From assembly GCF_048771995.1 (NCBI RefSeq), contig NC_133026.1, positions 119,803,501 to 119,867,500 of the forward strand: a stretch of 64,000 nt of DNA, given 5' to 3'. The stretch comes from Taeniopygia guttata. Its lineage: Eukaryota > Chordata > Aves > Passeriformes > Estrildidae. The position numbers and the translations under genes were made by a program. Each line of letters starts with the position of its first letter. The first letter of the stretch is position 1. Positions 11,791 through 25,123 of this stretch are shown here, piece after piece. The notes under the pieces were generated by a model. That model made no database searches. It was given only the letters and a program-made list of their open reading frames with translations, and was not told the DNA's origin.

Positions 11791-14700
11791 ACGCTCTCCT
11801 AATCCCACTAGGGGAAAGTGTATGTGTGGCAGCATGGTACTTGCTTGCAAGTTGGGCTAAACCAGTAACAAATTTCTAAATCAATAACAAATTTCTAAGG
11901 CACAGGTTTTACAGTGCCTCGAGCATACCAGCAGTACATTTCTGTACCTGACAGCGTTTCAGTTTTCCATCTCCTTGGGCAGATGCTTTGAGCAGGTTCT
12001 CACATCCACATGAAGCCTCTGCTGTCTTTGAGGCTTTGTGGCTCTGACTGACAGCTCCCAAGTGGAAGTCAATAAAGTAATAAAATTAGAAACATAACTC
12101 ACACCTCTTTAAGCCTGGTTCAGCTGGAAGTACAGAGCCTTTTCTAGTGGGATCTGCTGGTGTCTCTCATGTGCTGGTTTGCCCCAGTAGCTACCTGGCT
12201 TGCACACATAGAGCCTTTTAGATGCATGAGAACAGTAGATAGAAGCTACTTAGACAATAGGTGTAGAAAATTAAAACAGGAGGAAGGATTTTCCCAGAAG
12301 AACACACAGGTTTTTACATCATTTAAAACACTTCTGAGAAATGACCACAAGTGTATGTCCATGCAAGAGAAAAGATATTCATTGTTTTAAATTTGTTGCA
12401 TAACATCAGGATATTTCTACTAGTAGCTATCTCCTGGTTGGTAAAATGATTCTGTATTTCCATGCACAAATAAAAAATTATTGAAATTTCACATGCTTGG
12501 GCCATCCAGGTCCACACAAAGATTCAGTCATGCTGACCCTCATGGAAGGAGTAAGAAACTATTAACCAGAATAAAGGGGGGCAAAATCAAACATGTGAAG
12601 TGATTGTTGAGCTTGATTAGAAGGGCTAAATTTGCTAAATTTCTTTTTTTCTAAATTCATCTCTACAATTTCTCTTTCCCTAAATATAATTTGGAGACAA
12701 GCTATCCATCACTCTTATTGATCTGATTCTCCTGAAAGAGATCCTGTAGCATCTCAGCTTCCTCCCTAATCACCTTTCCCCAGGATAATATTAAATAGCT
12801 TCTGGGTGGTTTATTCTCATTTTCTTCTTCTGTTCTTACTTTGCCCTTCTTCTACCTGCAGTCACATCTTGCAGAGCAGCTGGGCTTGCTCTGTTAAGGG
12901 CAGTTGCCCATGGCAAACATATCTCACACAGCTCATCCAGGACTGACAGAGCCAAGTGCCTTTCTCAAACACTGAAAGCACAAAACAGCATGAAGACTAA
13001 AGTTTATACGTAACTCAAAGCACCAAACTGGATGTAAATTAATTATTTAAGTCAAGAAAAATTGCAGGAATCAAGCACTAATAATGGAGAAGAAAGGATG
13101 TCTTAAAATACTTCCAAACAGATTCTCTTTCTCCTATTCTTGTCTCATTGAACTATATTTATCTGCAGTACAGGAGGTTCATTCTTTCCTTTGGTTATTT
13201 AAGAAGGACAAACAGTTTTCCACCTTGATAACATACCAGCTCAAACAGAGCAATACATCTTTTATGAAAGGTCAAATAGAATACTTGAAAATTTACCAAA
13301 TCAATACCAAAGACCAAAATGCTGCTTTCAGACATTAGAATAGAAATCCCTTTCATAACATGGCAGGGTATTTACCTTGTTGCAACTTTATTTTTCATCA
13401 GCCTTATTGCAAACAGTCTCTAGCCTACAAGTGAACTGAACATCTATGCAAAAAGGCTGAATGGGGTGGTCTAAGCTGCGTAAATAAACACTGCCTTATG
13501 CACTAGACTCTTCTATGGCAAGAATTTATCTAATCTGTCTGGCTGTCATGCAATGTCACATATGTACTAAAAACTGTGATTACATCCATTTAAATTTAGT
13601 ACATTTGGAAATAGATATGTAGTTAGCTAGACCATCAGCCCAGTTGTCATCTTGAATAGGATGTTATGAATCATTTTCCCATTTGGCTTTAAGAAATACA
13701 ATCCCTTTTACAGAGACATTGTGTGAGGGTCAAATATATTTCAGAGAACTGTTGGAAAAGTAGAGAAGAATGGACCAACTTTCTCTCTGTTTTAGGAAGA
13801 CTAGTATATTAATTTGGCTTTCAGAAATGATTTTTTCTTCTTTTTAAAAACCCTAAGTAAAACCCCTAATTTGTTTTAAAAACCATAAAAAGATTTTGGT
13901 TTGGAAACTGAAATGTGCCTCTAAGCACTGAGGAAGTACAGAGTGAGCCTTTGTAATATAAATGATCTCTTAAGAATCTGAGTTCTGTGCCAGAGCTCAA
14001 AATAGTTATTACCCAAAGAAGGAACATTTTCTTCCCCAAACAGGAGCACTGAAAGAAAGAAATGGACTCACACCCAACCTATGCATGTTATCATATACCA
14101 GTTGAGTTGATTAAGTAAAAGACCTATTTTTGTAATTTTTACTTCTACTTCATTGATATAGAAAAGATTTAAGAAGATAAATATAGCAAAACTGAAGATG
14201 GAAAGAGAACTCTCAACACACTGTTCCTTTGTACGCTTTAACTATGAATTCTCAAAAGGTCTGTTTCTTACTGAAAAGGAGCTGCTGTCATTAGTGTGTG
14301 ATGTAGATTTCTCAGAAAATACAAGAAGTTAGAACAAACAGAACAATGAGAATAACGTAAGTCATTATTTCTGTCCTCAATGTGCAAGTCATTATTTATG
14401 TCCATTCAAATGAACTTTTCTAGAGAAAAAAAGAAATTAAAAAAAAAAAAAAAACCAGAAAAAACTAGAACACTAAAAGCCTGAATTAGTGCTTTTAATT
14501 AATGGCCTAAAATTAATTTTATTCATCACTGAATCAAGGTATATGGTGTTTGTTTTGCAAGTGTGTGAGATTTGCTATTAAGCAGTACAAAATGCTTTAT
14601 TACTGAGGGGGAGGAAAGTGGATCTAGTGCTTATTACCCATGTTCTTTTCACTGAAGTCTGATATTCATGCAACTGGTGTTCTTCCCAACTTTGCCTAAG

Positions 14701-16325
14701 ACATTTATCTGCCCCCAGTATTGATCTTTCAGACTGCAAACTGCAGAATTTTGACAAAAAATTTTTAAAGTCATGAAAATCAAAGATTACATTATTCTGC
14801 TTGAGAACAAAATCCACTTGTAGACACACCATTAAATTTGCTTCAGAGGCAAAAAAAAAGATTTTTCATGAGTGTGTCATTTACCAATAAAATATAAAGA
14901 GATGTTTGGTGGGAAGAGCTGGGAGCCAGAGGCCATTAAAACAACATGATTCTATACTACTCTGTGGTATCACATTCCATTAAATTTGTCCATAGAAAAA
15001 CATAATCAAAAAGGAGAAAAGCTAGCACTTGGAACAGCAAAAAAACTCCAGGCCAGTATGATTTTTTGTATCGTGCCCAGTGAGATGAGACAAGTATATT
15101 CAATAGCAAAGCTGTAATGGCTCTCTTCAGATACAATGAAAATGTTCCGATGGTCAACTCCAATTACCCTCTCCAGGGTTTTCAGTCACCAACAGAAAAT
15201 GAGCCAGGTAGTGTGACATGGTGATTATGCAAGCCAGCTGTCACTGAAGAATAGCCTGACCCTAATGTCACCCAGGTTTTCTAAACAGACAGATTAGCAG
15301 AGAAATAGTAGATTTCTGTGACCATTCTTCAGTGGGCTAAAAGGAAATAACCTTTGGAAGAAAGCCGTTCCACCTCCATAAGAAGACTGCCGTTTGAGCT
15401 GTTTCAGTATTTGGTCTGTAAAAAAAATTACTGTAGGTGATTCTAGTAAGTAAAAATCTTAAATGAAAATTCTCTTTCCCAAGTGAAAATTATAACTCTC
15501 TGGGTACATTAGTCTCCCTAACCTTAGCTGGTTATATATAGTTGTTTATATAGCTATAACCAACTGTCCTAACACAACAGTGGCACTCTTTTGTGGGCTA
15601 CTTCTGGACTGAATCTACCCCAGGGACAGAGGATGCCCTGGTGAGGGATGGTGGTGAGGGATTAAATCCCCCTTGCAGCCAGGCTGGTGTGCTGTGCCTG
15701 CAGGGAAGGCTCAGAGCAGGGCATTATCCTTGCACAAGCCCAGCCGAGCAGAGTACTGTGGTGCCAGAGCTGCATCAGAACTGTTCCCAAGCTGCACCAT
15801 ACAAGAGCTGAAGATTGACTATCTTTGCAGCAGGGCTGCACCTGCTTCCAGTTACAGAAAATACATTTTGAATGTGTGTAAACTATAGTACAAAAGTCAG
15901 CTTCAGTGAGGGGGCTCCCCTGCACCGCCTGCAGCATCAGAGTGACTCACAGAGCTGACAGCAACCACAGCACCAAGCAGCAGACATGATTCTACACAGA
16001 TGTCACAACCCAAAAAAAATTCTGTCATAATTATGGTTCTGTTGAATAGCACATGGGCTAGGTGATTTATGTTTTCAGATTCATTCAAGTTTGACAAAAG
16101 TAAAATCAACTGAAAACAGAGTTATACTGGGAAACACCATCTGTAGCTAGGACAGAAGTCATAGTCCAGATTTGGATCTGGCATTTCAAGAAAGACTTCT
16201 ATAGACTTCTCCCATATATATTTGTATTTTAACTTAGATACGGTTTAAAGTCTTCAGAATTTGCCTAAGTACAGGAGGGACTTCTTCTTTTGCTAGAAAT
16301 TTTTCAAGAAATTTATACTACAAAG
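11791..16325. other. Long non-coding stretch
   Basis: No gene recognised. Near its start (about 11864-11899) an 18-bp unit with AACAAATTTCTAA is present twice in tandem. A16 lies at 14439-14454. The segment 15590-15900 is richer in G and C than its surroundings and open in several frames on both strands, which suggests composition rather than coding. No splice-bounded exon was recognised. Confidence 0.5.
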
Positions 16326-16756
16326 ATAGTGAAGGGTCCTCAGGAGAAGCTGTATGAGGACAGATGAGATCACTTGGCCTTTTCAGCCTGGAAATGAAAA
16401 ACTGAGCTTAGACCTCATTGCAGTCTACAACTTCCTCGTGAGGGAAAGAGGAGTGGCAGGCACTGATCTCTTCTCTGTGGTGACCAGGGACAGGACCATG
16501 GGAATGCCCTGAAGTTTTGTCATGGGATGTTTAGGTTGGATATTAGGAAAAGAAAGGTTCTTCACCCAGAAGATATTTGGGGATTAGAACAGGCTCCCTA
16601 GGGAAATGGTCACAGCACCAATGTTGACAGAGCTTGATAAGTATTTGGAAAATGCTCTCAGGCACATGATGTGGCTTTTGGGGCTGTCCTGTGCCGGGCC
16701 AGGAGCTGGATTTTGATGATACTTATGGGTCCCTTTCAACTATATTCTATGATTCC
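16326..16756 (+). mobile_element. CR1 LINE 3' fragment
   Basis: The longest CR1 copy in the window. It begins near GTGAAGGGTCC and continues through TTTTCAGCCTGGAAATGA, GACCTCATTGCAGTCTACAA, TTTAGGTTGGATATTAGGA, TTCTTCACCCAGAAGA and GAACAGGCTCCCTAGGGAA to CCCTTTCAACTATATTCTAT and the terminal TGATTCC. The order and spacing follow the CR1 consensus end of ORF2 and 3' UTR. It is truncated at the 5' side and carries many substitutions and small indels. It is a fossil insertion with no function visible. Confidence 0.95.
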
Positions 16757-19700
16757 TTTTGGTACAGCGAGGAGAACAGCACAGAACAGAATAGTGAAAA
16801 TCTGAAACATAGTGAAGTATTATCTTTAAGAAGCATTGAAGACTTCTGAAGCCCAAAAATATTGAATAAGCAGATTTCTTTCCAAAGCAAGGGTAACACA
16901 CTGTTCTGTGGTTTTATCTTGTTATCTGAAATCATTGCTTTTCCTATGGTAAGAAAGATAACTTTTACAATCAAAACCTATCTGCTGGCAAGATGTCATG
17001 TCAGCCAGAAATGCAGCCCTCCTGCTTTGGGCAAATGTAAAGACATTCAAGCCCCGGCAGATCACCCATCACCAGCTGCAACCCTAATACTGTCATGCAC
17101 AATGAGCAGTCTTGCATGGAAACAGTACTGGCCACCCACGTGTATTGAGGTGGATAAATCTGAAAGAACATTAGATGGATCAAGAAGGTAGGTATTTTTC
17201 TCTTTAGTCTCATGATTCCCACATTCTATTCTGAGAGTGGATACAAAATTGTGAGGAACTGCCATTTCCAGCCACAAGCTTTGAACATTCCTTTTCCAAA
17301 CATATTTTTTTTCCTTTACTTTCTCACATATATCTTCCTAACTCAGACTCACCAGTAATGACCATAATGTACATATATGTGTTTGCACGCATGCGCAGAG
17401 CTGGGGCAGCAGGGGTGGGCGGGGTGTAAATCAGGTACTTCCAGCCTCACTTCTAAAAAATTTTCCTTTCCTCACATGGCACAAGAGTCTCTGTGGTAAC
17501 TGTGTCTCTCATTCATAATTAAACAGATGTGCTAATGACATTTTTAAGTAACAGCAATTGACATTTTTCCCACTTTGGAACCTGACAGACAGGTCTGGAC
17601 TTCATTAAACTTTTGCAGTTTATTAGTGGTTTTGTGATTTAGCGGAGCAGATAAAAAGGCAAGAATCTCCTTCTTTCAATGTAAATACTGCATGCCAAAA
17701 TAAGTTATATAATATATCCCAATAGACAGCTTTGTGTGACCAGGTATAGGTGAAGAGATATTCTCATTAAGTTTCATTAAAGCGACCAAGAAGAAGCAGG
17801 TTAGGTCATTTACAACAGAGTACAAAAATATTTCTGTAAGGTCACCTTTGAAGAATATGCAGTATGTTGACTAAAATTTTGAGAAAAAATGGAATCCCTC
17901 TGTGAATTAATATTTCATGAAGCAAAAATTTAATTTGATCAGTACAGATTCCTGCTATAAAAGTAATCTCCAAATGCATTATTTACATGAGGCTCTACGA
18001 CTTGCTCTCTGGGGGAAGACGTGGCGAGGCGCAGAGCATTTCCTACACTGCATGCCCACTGGCATCGCAGGATGTGCCACTCAGCAGCACAGCCAGGCAG
18101 CCTCTGCAGGGCCTTGGGATTTGCTCTCAGCTTTAAGCAGCAAGCAGGGCTGTCGAACGCCACAGTGTTTGCTGGCTCACCAAAGAAGGTTGACAGGCCC
18201 TGCAACCTTCTGTCTCTTCCTAGTGTATCAAAACCAGCAATTACTGTTTGCCTTTGGTTCTGTGCACAGCTGTGTCTCTGACCAGGGTGCTTCACAGGCT
18301 AAGATAAAGGGGAGAGCTGGCTTTGAGATTCAGAGCAATGGCATCTCCTGTTCAGGGCCTCTTCATCATGCAACACACATGTACTCAGCTGATTCCCTGG
18401 TGGAGAAGACTCCTGATATCTAAATAATTCCCTTTTTGGATCTCAGTGCTTGGATAGAGCTCAGAAATCACACAAAAGTGTTCAGAAAATCTGAAAAAAT
18501 TCCCAGTTTGCACACAGGTCTTCTGTAAAAAAGATTAGGCACTTATATATTTTGTTTGTGAAAATTGATGCTATCTATTATCATCTGTAAAGCAACATGC
18601 ATAAATGAGTTGGAAACACACAAACTCAACCGTGGGTTTGACAGCTACCCTTTTGATTAAGATACTCCATTTGTTTAGATTGCCCTAGCTCTGAACTGTC
18701 CATTATAAACACAGAAGCATAATGAGATACCTGAAGATTTATCTAATTTGCTTTCTTGACCTTTTTTTTTTTTTTTTTCTTTCATGTTTTGGACAGTTTT
18801 CACAGTTCTCTTAGTTACTTTGTTGATCTTATTTAAGTAATTGGATTCTTCAGGCTGTGAAACTCAGTACCTTCATTGTTAACAGATACTGAAAAATTAA
18901 AAAAAAAGAAAAATGGAAATGACTGATCAGAACCCTTTCTTTAGTTTTTCATAACTCCAAATGAAGCCTTGTGAATCAAACAAGAAAGTTCTGTCCAGCC
19001 CATTGCTTCTTGTAAGGTTTTTATTATATTTGTTCAGGCCAAACACAAAAGAATTAAAAGTTTGGAAAACTACCTGCAGTTTCCATTTGTGTGATTTTAG
19101 TGCTTTTCCCTTCCTGGACTAAAAAAACAAGATTGAAAGCAGATGCTGTAATACAATCAAATCAAGATGATGCAACCAGAAACCAGGGAGATAAAAAAAA
19201 AAAAAAAGTTAAATAAAGCCTCAGTTGTTGTTAAGGTTTTTATTGTAAAATGGAGGCACTTTCAATGGTAGTGTGGCACCTCACTTGCTACTTTGAAATT
19301 CCCTAACTAAACTAGTAACACAATCAGCAGTACACAAAGGGAAGGACTGTCCAGGCTGGATTGAAGTCTTTTTGTACTGCAGTAATATTTCTCATTTCCT
19401 TCTGAATTCATCAGCCTTGTGCTGGGTAAATCTGGTGACCTTGTCTGAAATCCAATACACTATAATTTATATAAGCTCCCTACCTATACAGCTGCTCACA
19501 GTACAGTAAGTGCCTATTTTGCTGTGTAATTCTTTTCTTCTCGTTGGTCCACTTCACCTATACCATTTATTACAGGATAATAAACGTGTTTTGACATATT
19601 TGGCCATTTCAGTTGAACACTTTCCTGCCCTGAAGAGACGTCAATTTGAGAGAAGTGTTTAGTACCCAGCATTTGAACGGTTTATATAAAAACAATGCAG

Positions 19701-22700
19701 AAATGATCCTCAGGGATCCCCAGCTACTGGCAATTCCTCAGATGTGTCTCTTACCAAAGGTTCCAGTCTTTTTTTGGCAGTGGGATATAAAGTTCTAGTT
19801 CTTAGATACTTTCTAAATGGGTGCAAATTATTCCTACTACTGCATAAGTCACATTTTGCAATGAGAAGTACAAAGTGCCTTTTGTCTGGAAAAGGTTGCC
19901 ATAAAAAAATTCTTGTTCCTCTACTCTGTTAGCAAGTTGTTGATGGATGGTCCCTGTCTCCAGGACACCTATAGCTACAGCTCCTAATAGGAAGTACCCT
20001 CACACCCTCTCTCTCTCTATGGCTTCTTCAGATCCTTATTTTTCAGTTGTTGAATACTTCCAAATGGCTCCCTTCTTGGCTTTGAGCTGTCACACCTGTA
20101 GCTTTCCCTGCTTCAGTACTGGTTAACATAAAACTACTCATGACTTTCCTCCTTAGCTTCTGTATCATCTGGACAATTCTTTCATTTTCTTACCTTTTTT
20201 TATCAATTATTTTTACACAGATATAGCTGAAGAGACAGTATAAGGGAACACAGAATGAAGTATCCAGAAAGAACTTGCAGGATATAGAAGTAGGAAAGGA
20301 GGGAAATCATGCAGCCTTTGGACAACTGTAGGTATTGACACTGAAAATTTTCTTTCCAATTTTATTTGGAAGTATATTCATAACTTCTTCATCTCTTGTG
20401 CAGCTGCCCACTTCATCCCATAAAGTTGAGTACACAAGGGAAATATCTTTTCTGCCCATTAGATTGCTATCAGTCTTAAAATCAGGCTATCAAACTGTAA
20501 GGAATTGGAGACAAAAGTCTGGAATGGGTACAGAGTTGTGTAGGGATCTGCACTTCAAGCAGCCAGAAGCATTATTTCACCCCTAAAAGCTGATGTGCTT
20601 CTTTTCTGATTGTGTGATTGGCAGACTGACTACAAGAAGTCGCTATATGTTCTGCTGCAAGTAGAAAATTGTGCCACATCCTATAAAGAAGAAAGATGCT
20701 TAACTTGTATGCTGTGTTGGGTGTGAAGAGGGCAAAAAAATTCCTGCATATACTTTGATAAACAGGGGAAGCAGGAAAACTTCATGTCTTAATATATAGA
20801 AAATGTGATGCTTCTTCCAGAATTGCGGTCTTGGGTAGAGCCTCCATTTTCAGGATGTGCCTCTTTAAAAGACAGGGAAAGCAGCCCAGCAACTTTATAG
20901 CTGTGTTTGCTTCATCTGAAGAATTTAATGAAATCCTGCCTCTGCTCCATCAATATGAAATACCATAAGTATATTATTTTCCATAAATGTCAGAAAACTG
21001 AAATTTATTTGATCAGCTGAATTTCACACATATTATTTTAAATGCTGGCATGGCTGTGAGAGTGGTCTGGTAGTGACTTTCTTACAGCATAAACCTATTT
21101 AGCAACTTTTTAATGAATGGGATATGTTTCACTATTTTTAAAGCAAATATATTTAATATGTGAGGCAGTCAGCTAGGCAGCTATCTGCATTTCTCTGGCT
21201 GTTTTCTGGGAATGAACTTAGACGTACTCCATTGGTTTTGAATGTAAGGATCTCTAATGCAGTGCATGCTTAATCACTATTATCACTGGAAAATTCAAAC
21301 TCTCTCCCCTTCAGAGTACCACAGTCACAAGAAAATATGAGATATGCCTCTAAGCTAAACATTTGTATTATCACCTCTGTCTTCTTTGTCACTGCTTTGG
21401 CTACCTTTTTTTCTTCCACACAACATTTTTTTTTTTTCTTTCACAAAGTCTGAAGAGAAATCTCAGGGGGAAAAAAAGCAGAAAAATTATCCTAAGAGCT
21501 AAAGCAGCCTTGCAAGTGCATTTTTACAGAAATGGGCCCAACCCAAAACCTGTGGCCTATGATTCCTCTTCTGGAAGTCCAGACACATTCTTCTCCTTCT
21601 TTCCACACCATATTCCTTCATCTAGAAAAATTCTTACCTGTTCAAAATGGAGGTGAGACACTATCACCTGGTTTTGATTGCACATAATTTTCTTTTAATT
21701 AATTAAGTTCCACTGCATATCAGTTTACAAAAACTCATTTCTCCATCTCCCATTTGTTAGTTCCCTTTTTTCCCAGATGAAGACCTGATCATAAAAAACC
21801 ATGTGCTTGCTACTTTCAGATAAACAGGAGATATTACATCTGACTTTCCTCATGATGTCTCCTCACAAAAGCTGGACAGCACTGAAGAAAAGGCTGCAGC
21901 AATGGGAGTCCAGTCTAAGCTTTCTCCAGTGCCATGTTGCATATCAGTGAGATCAGGAGCACAGAATGGCTGTGGCATGAAGAAAGTTTTTAATTTGGCC
22001 ATTGCTGCTGGTTCTCCCATCATCAGGAAGAAACAAGAGCAACATCAGGCTTCAGAGAAAAGTAAAAATGGTCAGAGGTACAGTATATTTTTCATGTAAG
22101 GAAGGACAAAAGAAACGAAATCCCTTCAGTCTGGAGATGGAGGATAAAATGAAGGTCTGTAAAATGTCAGGGAAGAGGATTCCATTTTCCTTTTGTCAGT
22201 CCTCTTAAGGCAGTGTTCAGTTCCCATCTGGATTCACATCTGAGTCAGACTCTACATCTGAGTCTCTTGCTTTTAGGTGCTTTTAATCTTTGCTATAAAG
22301 AAAGAGGGCAAGATACTATAGCCTGAATAGATTGGTGCTGTCTATATAACCAAAAAAAGATGCCAACCACAAATATGCACCTACAGAAGTTGAAAGTGTC
22401 ATCCTGAGTTGCAGAAGTCTTACCTTTTTGCCTTTAACTGCTGTCTGCCTTTTCACTAGGGAGAACCCAGACAATACCAATACAATGTATTCTTCCAATT
22501 AGAAAGATGCTTTGAAAATTCGTCCTGTTCTATCTGCAGTTTGGAAATGGTTAAAACCCAGAATTTTAATTGTAGAAATAATAGAAAAATTATCAGTGCA
22601 TGCATTTGTGACTGCACTAATTATATTCTCAGCTTAGAAAATCTGTATTGTATACACTATCATTTAGTTTCTAAGAAAAGAATACTCTGATAGTTTTTAG

Positions 22701-23978
22701 CTAGGTTTTGGAAGGTTGCTTTAAAGATTTTGTGACAACCACATAGGAAGCTTCTGAAGGCTTTTATATTTCTGTATTTTTAAGTATTTTCATGTGCTTT
22801 TGAATTGTTGCCTGAATAACCACATGGATGGCGGGGCGTTTTTTAAGGATAAACTGGGTGTTAACAATGTCACGTCTTAAAAATACACATTGTTGCAGCT
22901 ACAGCTTTTTCTTAGAATAGTGAAATTGGTATTTCCCTTGTTCAGAGTTTTCTTTGCACAGCACATGAAAAGCGAGGAATACCAAGCAAGTGTGTTTAAT
23001 TACCACTCCTATTCATTTTGTAACATGCTGCAGAACTTATCTTGGCACATCCTAGCTAAAAATGATAAGCAATGTCATTAAAACTCTGGTTCTACACAAA
23101 CAAGTTACAGCATAGATCACCCCATAGAATAAAATGCTGTAGCTATTGATCTAGTTGAATGGATCAGTAAAAGCTAATTTCCTTTGATTGTTTTATAATT
23201 CATTTCAGATCTTGTAACTGGTCATAATGTCATTTCAGCATAGAGACAACTGCCAATGAAGGCATCGTGCTATGGTGTTTCTGTTTATAAATAGAGCTGA
23301 ATCCTAGCTGATTTTGCCCTTTAGACTGCTTCCTTTCTTCCTTCCCCTTTTGCTTTCAGCCAAGTGCCTGGAATCACTACAAATCAGATTACAAAAGTCT
23401 TCTTCTGAGAACACTAAAGCTGTTTTAAAATTGAAATGCATTGAAGCAAGAACAAGCAAAATTGTTGTTATTTCTGGTATTTCAAAATTTCTGGTATGTC
23501 AGGGAAATCTCAGCTACTGTCTGCTGTAATGAAAATGAATCTGGAATACCTTTTCAAAATTCACCTCTCTATAAAAAGTAAATATTATTATATGTAAGAA
23601 AAAAATTTACCCTTTAGCTAAGCCACTAAACTAGGTGGAATTATAACAGGAATAAATACAATCCATTCGGTCATATTCTGTTCAGGTTTACACCAAAGGA
23701 AATTGGAATTATCCCAGTGAATAAAAAAATTAATAAAGTTGTAAAAGGAAGGCAGAGTAAGACTAATAGATATAAGATTTTTAATTAGATTAATTAGACA
23801 TGGTGACATTATCACAACAAAATATCACGGTAGAAAAACATTCAAATCTTAATAAAAAATTAGAAAACCTGAAATATTTAGTGGAATCATATTTTCCAAA
23901 CATATAGAAGGGTTTTCATAGTTTAACAAGGTGGAATTCATGTTGGAAAAAGCCTTGCAAACTCAGAAAAACAGAACT
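16757..23978. other. Long non-coding stretch with a small GC-rich spot
   Basis: No gene recognised. At 17386-17427 there is an NRF1-like palindrome (CACGCATGCGCA) followed by a GC box (GGGTGGGCGGGG). The patch 17990-18420 is relatively G+C rich and holds overlapping frames on both strands, including a 168-codon plus-strand frame that resembles no known protein. T17 lies at 18762-18778 and A15 at 19193-19207. The part from 23570 to 23900 is very AT-rich. Confidence 0.5.
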
Positions 23979-23982
23979 GAAT

Positions 23983-24444
23983 TGATGCCTCAGATCATAT
24001 TATATTTTTCAGATTCTGCTCTGCTTTAGAGTGTGTGTCTGGGCTTCGTATTAGTGGATAGTAAGCTCTCTTCACAGAATAGGCAAGCAAAACAATTCCT
24101 TGTCTAGCTGGGGACCAAGGACAAATGATCCAGATCTCAGGCCCAAGAGCCTGAGCAATGGTGGAATGAGCAATGAAGAGAGAAAAACAAGAAGGATGGG
24201 ACGTCATGGGCTAAAGCTGTAAGTGCACAATTAGCTCCAATATGCAAATGGACCAGAACTTACAGAAGTGTAAGACCGCCTGACTGGTCGGGCATTTTGT
24301 GACTGTTTTGGGTTCACCTGGGGTGTAGCCCTGGCTGGGCTCTTGTACTGCCCAAGGTGGATTATTGAAGCCTCCTAATAAATACCTACTTTATTCTTTA
24401 GCTCTATCTAGTCTCTGTTCTAGGTCAGCCTTTACAAGGCATCA
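23983..24444 (+). mobile_element. Solo LTR of an endogenous retrovirus, intact ends
   Basis: The element starts TGATGCCT (23983-23990) and ends AGGCATCA (24437-24444), a perfect 8-bp terminal inverted repeat of the TG...CA type. It is flanked by the direct repeat GAAT at 23979-23982 and 24445-24448. A polyadenylation signal AATAAA at 24377-24382 lies about 60 bp before the 3' end and sets the strand as plus. An octamer ATGCAAAT (24242-24249) and an ACGTCAT half CRE (24201-24207) lie in the presumed U3. No second LTR, primer-binding site or gag/pol frame is nearby, so this is a solo LTR left by recombination. The 3' half resembles LTRs of songbird endogenous retroviruses as I remember them. 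The 4-bp duplication suggests a class I (ERV1-like) element, although a 5-bp duplication with one later mutation cannot be excluded. Confidence 0.88.
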
Positions 24445-24448
24445 GAAT

Positions 24449-25049
24449 CAGTAGAAGAAGGAAATCATCATAAGAAAACATTTTCTTTCAGGGATGACAT
24501 TTTGATAATTTCTTATTACCTTGATTGTTTCATTTTCACACAGTGCTTCAGTGGAAGACAGATGATCTGTTTGAATAACTCTATCTTAACTGGTATGGGT
24601 TTGATGCCAAAGAGACTGTGGATATGGGCATAATACCTACAGATTTTTAACTATCAAAAAGTATAATTTCATAGAAATTCCTACTTTTCCAGCTGCATTT
24701 ATCCCTGATAATGTTATCATGTTGATTATACTGATGAGGTGCACAATATCCAGTGCATTGTTCTCTTCACACTACACAGCAATTAAGGAAAGTTTTACCT
24801 CAGAGTTATTGACTATGTTATTCACTGTTGCAGACCAGAGTCCTCTCCTGCACCTCTGCTTTCACTCCACCAACAGCAAAACCTGAAAAGTTCCTTACAA
24901 GTCAAGTCCCTCCACCTAGGACTGCCAGGTGAGCTGGCCACAACCAGATATTCTGTCCGGAAGCCCTCCCTTCCTCCCTGTGCTCCATCAGACCCAATGT
25001 CTGTGCACTCCCATCTAAGTAATAGCTGTGCCCTGTCCCACTGTGTCGT
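24449..25049. other. Non-coding stretch, nothing recognised
   Basis: Mixed composition, turning pyrimidine-rich after about 24830. No gene or repeat recognised before the tandem duplication that follows. Confidence 0.5.
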
Positions 25050-25123
25050 CCCAGGCTCCGTTATCTGCTTTTGGTTTTTATTGCATCCCAGGCTCCATTA
25101 TCTGCTTTTGGTTTTTATTTCTT
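25050..25123. repeat. 37-bp tandem duplication (two copies)
   Basis: CCCAGGCTCC followed by (G/A)TTATCTGC and TTTTGGTTTTTATT occurs at 25050-25086 and again at 25087-25123. The copies differ by the G/A and a few terminal bases. It is a recent local duplication with no known role. Confidence 0.9.

Noticed and set aside
23983..24444. Internal retroviral genes next to the LTR
   Set aside because: No gag, pol or env-like frame and no second LTR was seen within several kilobases, so only a solo LTR is supported.
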